A stretch of DNA of 64,000 bases from Ureibacillus chungkukjangi (GTDB taxonomy: Bacteria; Bacillota; Bacilli; Bacillales_A; Planococcaceae), in contig NZ_QJTJ01000001.1 in assembly GCF_003217295.1 (NCBI RefSeq), positions 302,618-366,617 on the forward strand, written 5' to 3'. How positions within the stretch are numbered: the stretch's first letter is position 1; every line of letters starts with the position of its first letter. The translations under genes and the position numbers were made by a program. This document shows positions 57,085-64,000 of this stretch, piece by piece. The notes under the pieces are model-generated. The model did no database searches, was not told the origin of the DNA, and saw only the letters and a program-made list of their open reading frames with translations.

Positions 57085-57864
57085 TTATTTCATTTTCATC
57101 CATTCACTTAAAGCCCTAACTGTTTGTCGGTTAATATGTGGAGGATAGTAATGAGTTAAGCCTGAAGAGAACCATGTCTCTACCTGCTTTTTTTCTTTGA
57201 TTAATGTTTTTTCTAAATCATAGCTTTGTTCTATGCTAACATTCTCATCATCAGTACCATGAATGATAAGAACTGGGGCATTTATCATATCGACCTTTAA
57301 AAGAGGATTTCGTTCATCGTATTTTTCCTGTTCTTTATTTGGAGAGCCTCCAATAATACGTTTCAATGTTCTCCTCATGTCTACACGTTCCATGTACATT
57401 GAGGTAACATCTGAAACACCAGCCCATGTAACAACAGATTTGATGTCATCTCTTAAAATGGCAGTCCATAAAGCCATTAAGCCTCCACGAGAGAAACCAA
57501 ATAAATGTACTTTCTTAACATTTGCACACTTTTTTAGAAATTCAATGCTATTCACTGCATCAAAACGGTCCTCTCCAGCCATCTCGTCACGCCCTTCCCC
57601 TCCTCGATTACCACGATAATAAGGGGCAAAGACAACTATGCCTTGACTCGCAAATTGGGCTATTCTCGGTGCACGAACCATGCCGATTGACTGAAGACCA
57701 CCACGCAAATACAGTAACGCTTCGTACTGTCCTTCTTTTTTAGGTTTTGCTAATAATCCTTTCACACGAAGCCCCTGCGACCAATAGACAATTTCCTGCA
57801 AGATAACATGTGGGTTCGGCGATGGATAGCTTCTAATCATTTCAATACTACCATTTTCTTTCAT
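57085..57864 (-). CDS. ytmA: YtmA-like prolyl-oligopeptidase-fold hydrolase
   Basis: 259-aa S9-type alpha/beta hydrolase without a propeller domain. Nucleophile elbow VHLFGFSRGGLMALW, acid in IIHGTDDENVS and His in GLTHYYPP are all present. Probably an esterase or peptidase; substrate unknown. The ATG lies 17 bp inside the end of ytkD with AGGAAGTG upstream, so the genes are coupled. Size and place match B. subtilis ytmA. Confidence 0.85.
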   Translation of the reverse strand: MKENGSIEMIRSYPSPNPHVILQEIVYWSQGLRVKGLLAKPKKEGQYEALLYLRGGLQSIGMVRAPRIAQFASQGIVVFAPYYRGNRGGEGRDEMAGEDRFDAVNSIEFLKKCANVKKVHLFGFSRGGLMALWTAILRDDIKSVVTWAGVSDVTSMYMERVDMRRTLKRIIGGSPNKEQEKYDERNPLLKVDMINAPVLIIHGTDDENVSIEQSYDLEKTLIKEKKQVETWFSSGLTHYYPPHINRQTVRALSEWMKMK

Positions 57865-58315
57865 GATGCTTCACTTCCTGTAACATCTTTTTCATTCCTG
57901 CATCTTTCATATAGAAGCTTAAATTTGGATGATTCTCTAATTCCTCAGAAGTAAGCCAGGTCATCCCTAGTGTTTCATGCTCTTCGACAAACTCATCGAT
58001 TCTTTCCACTTTTCCTGTAAACACTGCTTTACAAAATGGAGGCGCATCATGAACAACATAATACGCAAACCATTTCAAATCATCAATTTGAACTGCCGTT
58101 TCTTCATAAACCTCACGAATTGCTGCTGTTTCTAATGTTTCTCCTGGTTCTATTTTTCCACCTGGAAATTCTATGCCCCGCTTTTTGTTGATGGTGCATA
58201 GCCATTTCCCCTCGTAATACACCAATACTAAAACATGCTTCGGTTCTATTTCATAAGGCCCTTTTTCAAAGCTTAGCTCACATTTACATCCATTTTCATC
58301 GATAAAATTAAACAT
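57848..58315 (-). CDS. ytkD: Nucleoside triphosphatase YtkD (Nudix)
   Basis: 155-aa Nudix hydrolase. The box reads GGKIEPGETLETAAIREVYEETAV, complete except that the late glycine is Ala. B. subtilis YtkD removes oxidised dGTP and other NTPs in stress. I start it at ATG 58315 because MFNFIDENGCKCELSFEKGPY lines up with the N-terminus of known YtkD; GAAGGAAGTGG is about 11 bases upstream. A TTG at 58372 overlapping the upstream stop is a possible alternative start. Confidence 0.85.
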   Translation of the reverse strand: MFNFIDENGCKCELSFEKGPYEIEPKHVLVLVYYEGKWLCTINKKRGIEFPGGKIEPGETLETAAIREVYEETAVQIDDLKWFAYYVVHDAPPFCKAVFTGKVERIDEFVEEHETLGMTWLTSEELENHPNLSFYMKDAGMKKMLQEVKHHERKW

Positions 58316-58368
58316 CCCTTTAGCCACTTCCTTCTTACTAATAAGTCTAGCTAAGGGATGTATTGGAA

Positions 58369-58683
58369 TCAATGGAAATAAGGCAATTCTTCAACAAATT
58401 TTTTCGTATGTTCGTCACCAAATTCATGGATTAACGCATATATTTTTTTCATTCTTGTATCAATTTCATCATTAGATTCGTCCAAGTGATATGGGATATA
58501 TGGTAAGTGAGCACGAACAATATTATCGAATTCCAAAGAATTTAGCTGTAAAAATAACTTTTCAAACAAACGTGCTTTCTGTTCTTCTAATTGCAGTTTA
58601 AATTCACAAGGCAATCCTAGCGGCAAATAGCTGTAAGACTGATTAGCGACAGAAACATAAATTGTAGTATCGATAATAATCAA
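58369..58683 (-). CDS. Hypothetical protein with a problematic start
   Basis: Up to 104 aa, charged and helical, with no recognised motif. The open frame begins at TTG (58683), but the only strong Shine-Dalgarno, AAAAGGAG (58684-58691), touches that codon with zero spacing. In-frame ATT at 58677 or ATC at 58674 would be six to nine bases away. The stop overlaps a possible ytkD TTG as TTGA. Co-transcription with ytkD and ytmA is likely. Confidence 0.6.
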   Translation of the reverse strand: MIIIDTTIYVSVANQSYSYLPLGLPCEFKLQLEEQKARLFEKLFLQLNSLEFDNIVRAHLPYIPYHLDESNDEIDTRMKKIYALIHEFGDEHTKKFVEELPYFH

Positions 58684-58775
58684 CTCCTTTTCAACAGTAT
58701 GCCGCGGAAAAAAGTGAACTATTCATACCGCAAAAAAGTGAGTTGTATTAGTAAGTTTTAAAGTTTAACAAAAAA

Positions 58776-58804
58776 CCCAAAAGTATTTAGATATATCTTT
58801 TGGG
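58776..58804 (-). terminator. dps terminator
   Basis: CCCAAAAG / CTTTTGGG stem with six T on the minus strand, 18 bases after the dps stop. Confidence 0.85.
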
Positions 58805-58821
58805 CCATATTATTTATATTC

Positions 58822-59268
58822 TTATCGCTCATTTAAGAACGCCGAAAGCATCCAGACATGTTTTTCAAAGCTTTGCGCCATTGCATTTAGCATGTCTTCT
58901 GTACGGTCATCACCTTCTTCTGAAGCCTGCTGCATTGCTTCTTTAAGAAAGCCCATAATCGTTTTAAAGTCAGTAATTGTTGTACCAACCATTTCCTCAG
59001 TTGTTTCTGTACCAGTGGCTTCTCTAATATGAGACATCTCTAGATGCTCTGCTAAGGTTGCAACCGGTTTTCCACCCTTAGATAAAATACGTTCCGCAAT
59101 TTCATCTAAATTTAATGTGACCTCATTATAAAGCTCCTCGAATTTTGCATGTAATGTAAAGAAGGATGGTCCATTTACATACCAATGATAATTATGAAGC
59201 TTTGTATAAAGTACTGAAGTTGTTGCAACTAAATCGTTTAAGTGTTCTACTAATGGTTTGTTTGCCAT
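58822..59268 (-). CDS. dps: Dps-family ferritin-like DNA-protection protein
   Basis: 148-aa four-helix ferritin-like protein that forms 12-mers, oxidises Fe2+ and shields DNA. The ferroxidase signature is LHNYHWYVNGPSFFTLHAKFEELYNEV (His, His, Asp/Glu ligands), with AERILSKGGKPVATLAEHLE following. The ATG at 59268 is five bases after AAGAGGTGG. Corresponds to B. subtilis dps (ytkB) near ytkD. No clear PerR box was seen upstream. Confidence 0.94.
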   Translation of the reverse strand: MANKPLVEHLNDLVATTSVLYTKLHNYHWYVNGPSFFTLHAKFEELYNEVTLNLDEIAERILSKGGKPVATLAEHLEMSHIREATGTETTEEMVGTTITDFKTIMGFLKEAMQQASEEGDDRTEDMLNAMAQSFEKHVWMLSAFLNER

Positions 59269-59437
59269 AATATCCACCTCTTATTTAAATTAATTTTTTT
59301 ACTTTCTAATGACACCATTACTATAACCTTCATAGCATTGTTTAAAACATCTCCATATATATAAAGACTTATAACTGTTGGAATTGTTTACCCTAGTCTT
59401 GTCTATATGATTTATAATAATGTTTGAGGTGATTGTT

Positions 59438-59605
59438 ATGGATACTACTTTAGCTATAATAATTCTAGTTGCTGTTATGTACTTCGTTATTATTATTTGC
59501 GCTATCCTTTTTATTATGAACAAAAGAAAAAATATATTTACTCAAACAATTGATCCAAAGCCGCAGCAGACTTTTCAAGTGAAGCAGGAGAAGAAAAATT
59601 CATGA
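59438..59605 (+). CDS. Small single-pass membrane protein
   Basis: 55-aa protein with one transmembrane helix ([23 protein letters not shown]) and a basic, Gln/Lys-rich tail. The ATG at 59438 has GAGGTGATT upstream. Its end overlaps the start of yidD by 4 bp, so the two are coupled; a helper role in membrane insertion is only suggested by that link. No family recognised. Confidence 0.7.
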   Translation: MDTTLAIIILVAVMYFVIIICAILFIMNKRKNIFTQTIDPKPQQTFQVKQEKKNS

Positions 59606-59835
59606 AGTATCCTTTTATTTGGCTTATAACATTTTATCGTAAAGTGATTTCACCAGTTACCCCTCCGTCTTGCCGCTTTTACCCAACATGCTCTCAATAT
59701 GGGCTAGAGGCATTTCAAAAACATGGGGCCCTTAAAGGACTTTACCTAACGACAAAAAGAATATTAAAATGCCAACCATTCCATCCTGGTGGCTTTGACC
59801 CGGTACCAGAAAAATGGCCTTCGAAGAAAAAATAA
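59602..59835 (+). CDS. yidD: Membrane protein insertion efficiency factor YidD
   Basis: 77-aa YidD-family protein. Its hallmark [32 protein letters not shown] includes the conserved cysteines, and [14 protein letters not shown] ends the domain. Thought to aid YidC/SecYEG-mediated insertion at the membrane through an amphipathic helix. ATGA overlap with the upstream small membrane protein gene. Corresponds to B. subtilis ytjA. Confidence 0.95.
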   Translation: MKYPFIWLITFYRKVISPVTPPSCRFYPTCSQYGLEAFQKHGALKGLYLTTKRILKCQPFHPGGFDPVPEKWPSKKK

Positions 59836-59899
59836 TTCGAGGGCCTTTTGTTATGACAATTATTGATTAATATTTTTTTAGAAAATATATTTTTTCTAA

Positions 59900-59928
59900 T
59901 TGTTTTTTTTCATTTCTTCATGTATTAT
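59900..59928 (+). promoter_or_regulatory. znuA promoter
   Basis: TTGTTT (59900-59905) and extended -10 TGTATTAT (-10 TATTAT at 59923-59928), 17 bp apart; transcription would start near 59935, before the Zur-like box. Confidence 0.55.
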
Positions 59929-59946
59929 TGAGAATGTTGAAATTGC

Positions 59947-59967
59947 AAATAGTAACAATTACTATTT
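59947..59967. promoter_or_regulatory. Zur-like operator of znuA
   Basis: Perfect 9-bp arms AAATAGTAA (59947-59955) and TTACTATTT (59959-59967) around a 3-bp spacer. This is the layout of the B. subtilis Zur box (AAATCGTAA-3-TTACGATTT) with one symmetric change in each arm. It lies between the promoter and the ribosome site of a zinc-binding lipoprotein gene. Confidence 0.7.
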
Positions 59968-59985
59968 AGAAGGGTTTGAAAAGAA

Positions 59986-61017
59986 ATGAAAAAATTCTCT
60001 TATTTACTATTAATTGCTGCCCTTTTCCTTGGACTAACAGCATGTAATAGCACTTCCACTACTAATAATGAAGCAGCAACTACAAAAAAAGATGCGGATA
60101 CAATTAATGTTTACACAACGGTTTATCCTTTAAGCTACTTTGCGGAGCGTATTGGTGGCGAGTATGTCAATGTTACTTCTATTTACCCACCTGGAACAAA
60201 TGAACATACATTTGAACCAACTCAAAAGGATATGATGGCTTTAGCAGATGCAGACCTGTTCTTCTATATCGGATTAGGACTTGAAGGATTTGTTGAAAAC
60301 GCTAAAAACACGTTAAAAAATGAAAACGTAAAATTAGTTGCCACATCAGATGCTATCTCAGATGATCAGCTTCAAGCATCTGCAGAAGAGGAGCATGCCC
60401 ACGAAGACGAGGGACATGAAGAGCACGACCATGATCATGAAGGTGACGGTCATGAAGAGGATGAAGAAGAAGGTCATGAAGGTCATAACCATGGCGAAAC
60501 AGATCCACATCTTTGGCTATCTCCAACACTTTCACAGGATTTAGCACGTGCAGTAAAAGACGAGCTTGTTGCTGCTTTACCTGAACAAGAACAACTATTA
60601 AATGAAAACTATGACCAGTTGATTTCTGATTTAGAATCTCTTGACCAAGAATTTGAAAAAATGGCGTCAAAGGCTACATCAAAAACTTTCTTTGTTTCTC
60701 ATGCTTCATTTGGTTATATCGCACAGCAATATGGATTAGAGCAAATTGCTATTGCAGGGATTAACTCACAAAGTGAGCCATCACAGAAAGAGTTAACTGA
60801 AATTGTCGATCAGGCTGAAATGCTACAAGTTTCTTATATTTTATTTGAACAAAACGTTTCTTCAAAGCTTTCTTCAGTTATTCAAAACGAAGTTGGCGCT
60901 GACTCGCTTGAATTGCATAATTTAAGTGTTTTAACTGAAGAGGATATTAAAAATAATGAAATCTACTTCACGCTGATGGAAAAGAATATTGAAACATTGA
61001 GTCAAGCTTTACAATAA
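59986..61017 (+). CDS. znuA: Zinc ABC transporter substrate-binding lipoprotein (ZnuA/AdcA-like)
   Basis: 343-aa cluster-A-I metal-binding lipoprotein. Lipobox LTACNS puts the lipidated Cys at residue 20. Metal-ligand regions are GTNEHTFEPTQKDM, DPHLWLSP, SHASFGY and the late acidic site. A His/Glu/Asp-rich loop (about residues 130-170) with many HxH/HD repeats is typical of zinc-type members. No permease or ATPase gene is adjacent, so its partners must lie elsewhere. Zinc control is supported by the Zur-like box. Confidence 0.92.
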   Translation: MKKFSYLLLIAALFLGLTACNSTSTTNNEAATTKKDADTINVYTTVYPLSYFAERIGGEYVNVTSIYPPGTNEHTFEPTQKDMMALADADLFFYIGLGLEGFVENAKNTLKNENVKLVATSDAISDDQLQASAEEEHAHEDEGHEEHDHDHEGDGHEEDEEEGHEGHNHGETDPHLWLSPTLSQDLARAVKDELVAALPEQEQLLNENYDQLISDLESLDQEFEKMASKATSKTFFVSHASFGYIAQQYGLEQIAIAGINSQSEPSQKELTEIVDQAEMLQVSYILFEQNVSSKLSSVIQNEVGADSLELHNLSVLTEEDIKNNEIYFTLMEKNIETLSQALQ

Positions 61018-61020
61018 TAG

Positions 61021-61057
61021 AAAACGGTTCATCTCTTCATTTGAGTTGAACCGTTTT
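61021..61057. terminator. znuA/menE bidirectional terminator
   Basis: AAAACGGTTCA / TGAACCGTTTT stem between convergent genes, three bases from the menE stop. Confidence 0.9.
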
Positions 61058-61059
61058 TG

Positions 61060-62496
61060 TTAGTTTAATAAGTCTTTAAGCTTTCTTCTGAGCAATTTAT
61101 CTGATCCACTTCGCGGCAGATTCGGTACAACATGAAAATACTTAGGTACCTTATATTTTGCTAATCGTTCTTTACAAAACTCTATTAGCTCATCCTCACG
61201 AACATCTTCCTTTAAAACGATAAACGCTACTGGAACCTGTCCCCAGGTTTCATCATCTATGGCACAAACACCAGCCTCACCAACCGCCTGATGGCTCAGC
61301 AGAACATTCTCTATCTCAGCTGGATAGATATTTTCTCCACCTGAAATGAGTAGGTCAGAGCGGCGATCTACTACAAATAAATAACCTTCCTCATCTAAGT
61401 ATCCAATATCCCCAGTATGTAACCATCCATCAACTGTCGAGCTTCTCTCCGAAAAACTTCCAATATAACCCGGTGTCACATGGGGTCCACGAATTAATAT
61501 CTCCCCCATCTCTCCCGGAGACGCGACGCCAGCTATCTTAATTTGATTAAAGAATAACGGCTTCCCAGCAGAACCTAATTTTCTCAAGGCGTCTTCATTT
61601 GAAAGGGTAGCTGTTTGAGAAGACGTCTCTGTCATTCCATAAGTTTGTGAAACCATTAGATTTAAGCGATGCGCTCGCTTGATATAATTTTCAGGAACTG
61701 GTCCACCACCGGCCAAAATCATTTTAAATTTAGGTGAGGCTTCAAGTCCTCTATCTTCTAGCTCTTGTAGGACACGCTGAAGCATCACTGCTACTGCAGA
61801 CATATGTGTGACTTGTCCCTCTGCAATATCCAATGCCGCTTGATCCTTGTCAAACTTTTTATAAAGCTTTACAGCATTCCCATATAATAAAGAACGAACT
61901 AATATTGAAAACCCACTAATGTGAAACAATGGTACCGTACAAAGCCAGACATCTTCTTCAGATAAGCCGATATTTAATACAGATGCTAAAGCACTTGCTT
62001 GATGGTTCCCTACTGTTTGACGCACGCCCTTAGGTAATCCAGTAGTTCCAGATGTATACATAATCGTAACGGTTTGATCTAGGGACCATTCTTTACTTAT
62101 CTCAAGGGATTTACCCACCGTACTTTCAACTGCAGAGAATACAATCGGCGTATGAATATCTGGTAGCAGTAAAGCATCCTCATCAGCTACCAATACTTTT
62201 TCTACCTGTGCATCCTCAATTTGATATTGTAGCTCGACCTTTGATAGCTTACGATTTAACATCACCATTTCACATTGGAGATGCATGCATGCATACATCA
62301 TAAAAATAAGGCTTGGTTCACTAGGGCCAAGAATCGCTACTCGTTCCTTAGGTTTAATGCCCAAAGCAGTTAATTGTGTTGCTCGTTTAACTGATATATT
62401 TTTTAGTTCTTCAAAAGTCCAAGATTGCTCTTCAAAACTCAATGCTCTACGTGCTGGTGTCAATTGTGCACGCTGTAAAATCCAGTTTGGATACAT
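61060..62496 (-). CDS. menE: o-Succinylbenzoate--CoA ligase
   Basis: 478-aa ANL-superfamily ligase activating OSB in menaquinone synthesis. Adenylation loop TIMYTSGTTGLPKGVRQTV, VSQTYGMTETSSQTATL, WLHTGDIGYLDEEGYLFVVDRRSDLLISGGENIYP, and a C-terminal lysine in LPRSGSDKLLRRKL. The ATG at 62496 has GGGGGGAG at good spacing. Other men genes are not within the window. Assignment to MenE rather than a generic acyl-CoA ligase rests on motif similarity and size. Confidence 0.85.
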   Translation of the reverse strand: MYPNWILQRAQLTPARRALSFEEQSWTFEELKNISVKRATQLTALGIKPKERVAILGPSEPSLIFMMYACMHLQCEMVMLNRKLSKVELQYQIEDAQVEKVLVADEDALLLPDIHTPIVFSAVESTVGKSLEISKEWSLDQTVTIMYTSGTTGLPKGVRQTVGNHQASALASVLNIGLSEEDVWLCTVPLFHISGFSILVRSLLYGNAVKLYKKFDKDQAALDIAEGQVTHMSAVAVMLQRVLQELEDRGLEASPKFKMILAGGGPVPENYIKRAHRLNLMVSQTYGMTETSSQTATLSNEDALRKLGSAGKPLFFNQIKIAGVASPGEMGEILIRGPHVTPGYIGSFSERSSTVDGWLHTGDIGYLDEEGYLFVVDRRSDLLISGGENIYPAEIENVLLSHQAVGEAGVCAIDDETWGQVPVAFIVLKEDVREDELIEFCKERLAKYKVPKYFHVVPNLPRSGSDKLLRRKLKDLLN

Positions 62497-62559
62497 TGCC
62501 ACTCCCCCCAATTCCTGCATATATATTTTAACGCTAATAGAGAAAACTTCAAACTAAAA

Positions 62560-62585
62560 GAGGCTCACCTAGTAAGGAAAGCCTC
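62560..62585 (-). terminator. Terminator of the GGDEF gene
   Basis: GAGGCT / AGCCTC stem followed on the minus strand by TTTTAG, five bases past the stop. Confidence 0.7.
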
Positions 62586-62589
62586 AGAT

Positions 62590-63855
62590 TCATGAATTGT
62601 TGATATGATATTGGTTCTTGCCTTCATGCTTAACCTCGTAAAGGGCAACATCTGCACTTTTGAAATAATACGTTTCACTCATGTACTTTGTCGTACAAAT
62701 TGTTGCACCTATACTATTTGTTATAGCAATTGAAGTTTTCTCAGTAACAATTTCCTCAAGCATTATATTTTGAAGCTTTTGGATAACCTCTTTTAATGCT
62801 TCTTCATTATCACATCTATATAACAGTACTATAAATTCATCGCCGCCTAGCCTTGCAGCAATGCCTTCTTCTCCAATTACCTGTCGCGTTCGTCTCGCAA
62901 CCTCCTGTATCACCTGATCTCCTATCTCATGTCCCCAGGTATCATTTACAGTCTTAAAATCATCAATATCAAATAAGATTAGTGAAAAAAACTGCTCTGT
63001 TAAGTTAAGTTTTTCAATGGATTCGGTTAGGCATTTTTCAAAATAACGACGATTTGGCAATCCAGTTAACGGATCATGATAAGCATAATACTCTAACTTT
63101 TCTTGCATTTCTTTTTGCATTGAAATATCACTAGCTACTAAAACCATTTGTCTGAAATTATCTTCTTCATCGAATACAGGAGTCCCCTTCACTTCAGTCC
63201 AAATCCATCCATTCACTTTATGGAGTATTTTAATGATGATTTGAAATGGTTTTCCGGTTTTCCTCGAATCAATATAGACTTGATTTAACTGCTCAGAATA
63301 ATCTGGGTGATTGTAAAAGAATGGATCCTGCTGCAGCATTCCTTCTACGGTTTTCTTATCATATCCAAACATACCCTCAACAGAAGGTGAAACATAGAGA
63401 TATTCTCGATGTTCATTCATTAAAAGAATAACATCCTGTACATTTTCCGCTATTATTTTGAAAAACAATTCACTTTGGTGATACTTATTCATTAATGAAT
63501 CGTATTCAGTCATATCCTTTAAGGCTAAAAATAAGCCTTTTTTTATGTCGGATTTATCCAAAGGAATACATTTCACTAAACAATTAATTCGTTTTCCATT
63601 CTTATGGAGCAATTGAATATTTGTATCTGTTTTAATCCCACTCATCATATCAGCAAAGCATCTTCTGGCTTGTTCCTTGTCTTCAATGAAAGATATAAAC
63701 GCTTGATTTTGCATCTCACTTAATGAATAACCGATAACCTTTTCGCTAGCTGCATTTCCATTTTGTATTTCACCTGATAAATTGATTATTAAAATTGCAT
63801 CATTGTTCAAATCAAAAAGTGATCGATAATTAAAGTTGTCAGGAGAATGGTTCAT
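62590..63855 (-). CDS. PAS-PAS-GGDEF diguanylate cyclase
   Basis: 421-aa cytoplasmic signalling protein. PAS 1 about residues 10-120 (ILIINLSGEIQNGNAASEKVIGYS), PAS 2 about 130-245 with a PAC end, then a GGDEF domain (DPLTGLPNRRYFEKCL; ARLGGDEFIVLLYRCD). The active-site signature is intact, so c-di-GMP synthesis is likely. No RxxD inhibitory site is seen before GGDEF. No transmembrane helix. The ATG has AAGGAGAG upstream; about 50 bp farther lies the end of a group II intron, which may have displaced the native promoter. Confidence 0.92.
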   Translation of the reverse strand: MNHSPDNFNYRSLFDLNNDAILIINLSGEIQNGNAASEKVIGYSLSEMQNQAFISFIEDKEQARRCFADMMSGIKTDTNIQLLHKNGKRINCLVKCIPLDKSDIKKGLFLALKDMTEYDSLMNKYHQSELFFKIIAENVQDVILLMNEHREYLYVSPSVEGMFGYDKKTVEGMLQQDPFFYNHPDYSEQLNQVYIDSRKTGKPFQIIIKILHKVNGWIWTEVKGTPVFDEEDNFRQMVLVASDISMQKEMQEKLEYYAYHDPLTGLPNRRYFEKCLTESIEKLNLTEQFFSLILFDIDDFKTVNDTWGHEIGDQVIQEVARRTRQVIGEEGIAARLGGDEFIVLLYRCDNEEALKEVIQKLQNIMLEEIVTEKTSIAITNSIGATICTTKYMSETYYFKSADVALYEVKHEGKNQYHINNS

Positions 63856-63904
63856 TTTTCATCTCTCCTTAAGTTATATACGTAAGTATTAAAAGTCAAA
63901 ACGC

Positions 63905-64000
63905 AATCGAGTAGGAGGGAGTGATTAACTCCCGACCTCTCACACCACCGTACGTACGGTTCCGTATACGGCGGTTCAATTAAGATGAATAACGCAAAGT
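63905..64000 (-). mobile_element. 3' end of a group II intron (domains V-VI), truncated by the window
   Basis: On the minus strand a domain V-like hairpin is visible at 63936-63977, with GAACCGCCGTATACGG pairing to CGTACGTACGGTGGT around a small loop. It is followed by a domain VI-like hairpin GGGAGTTAATCACTCCC (63915-63932) and the typical end CTACTCGATT (near 63905-63914). The rest of the intron, including any reverse-transcriptase gene, lies beyond base 64000. Confidence 0.75.

Overview
The window looks like a chromosomal segment of a low-GC Gram-positive spore-former of the order Bacillales. Gene content and order closely follow the Bacillus subtilis acsA-acuABC-ccpA-aroA-ytxGH-murC-sftA-ytpRQ-ytoP-ytzB-ytnP-trmB-pepV-ytzE-ytzG-murJ-ytfP-leuS-yttB-ytqAB-ytpA-ytoA-metK-pckA-ytmA-ytkD-dps region. 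Sequence style (AT-rich, strong AGGAGG-type ribosome sites, frequent TTG starts, 52-bp intergenic repeats) would fit the Lysinibacillus/Solibacillus/Ureibacillus side of Planococcaceae; that genus-level guess is inference. No rRNA, tRNA, CRISPR array or prophage was seen.

Layout. 1-4.4 kb: argCJBD on the minus strand behind a sigma-A promoter covered by two tandem ARG boxes. 4.5-10.1 kb: acetate module, with acsA divergent from acuABC (control of acetyl-CoA synthetase by reversible lysine acetylation) and then ccpA. 10.3-20 kb: aroA (DAHP synthase with chorismate mutase), a 717-aa FtsA-like actin-fold protein with an unusual C-terminal repeat region, ytxG-ytxH, murC and sftA. 20-34 kb: ytpQR, a lipoprotein, a DUF84 NTPase, aminopeptidase ytoP, ytzB, lactonase ytnP, trmB, a NERD-like protein, dat-pepV, ytzE, a pseudouridine synthase with murJ, and ytfP. 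35-41 kb: a siroheme/sulfite-reductase operon sumT-sirB-yezD-cysJ-cysI-sirC, including a 48-aa YezD gene. 41.4-47.7 kb: an rRNA methyltransferase, leuS under a leucine T-box, and an MFS transporter. 48-57 kb: ytqA-mnmM, an AGCS carrier, ytpA, ytoA, metK behind a SAM-I riboswitch, and divergent pckA with a CcpN-type site over its -10. 57-64 kb: ytmA-ytkD, dps, yidD, a zinc-binding lipoprotein with a Zur-like box, menE, a PAS-PAS-GGDEF protein, and at the right edge the 3' end of a group II intron.

The genes are mostly housekeeping and form coherent pathway blocks: arginine synthesis, acetate activation with its acetylation switch, carbon catabolite control, assimilatory sulfite reduction with its cofactor synthesis, and envelope synthesis or chromosome segregation (murC, murJ, sftA). 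No clear new multi-gene system was found. The items most worth a second look are two separate arrays of the same 52-bp tandem repeat, a duplicated trmB 3' end whose extra copy still spells the same C-terminal peptide, a YtpA-type hydrolase lacking its serine nucleophile, an internal strong start in ytxH, a gene whose Shine-Dalgarno abuts its only canonical start, and the FtsA-like protein with repeated C-terminal modules.
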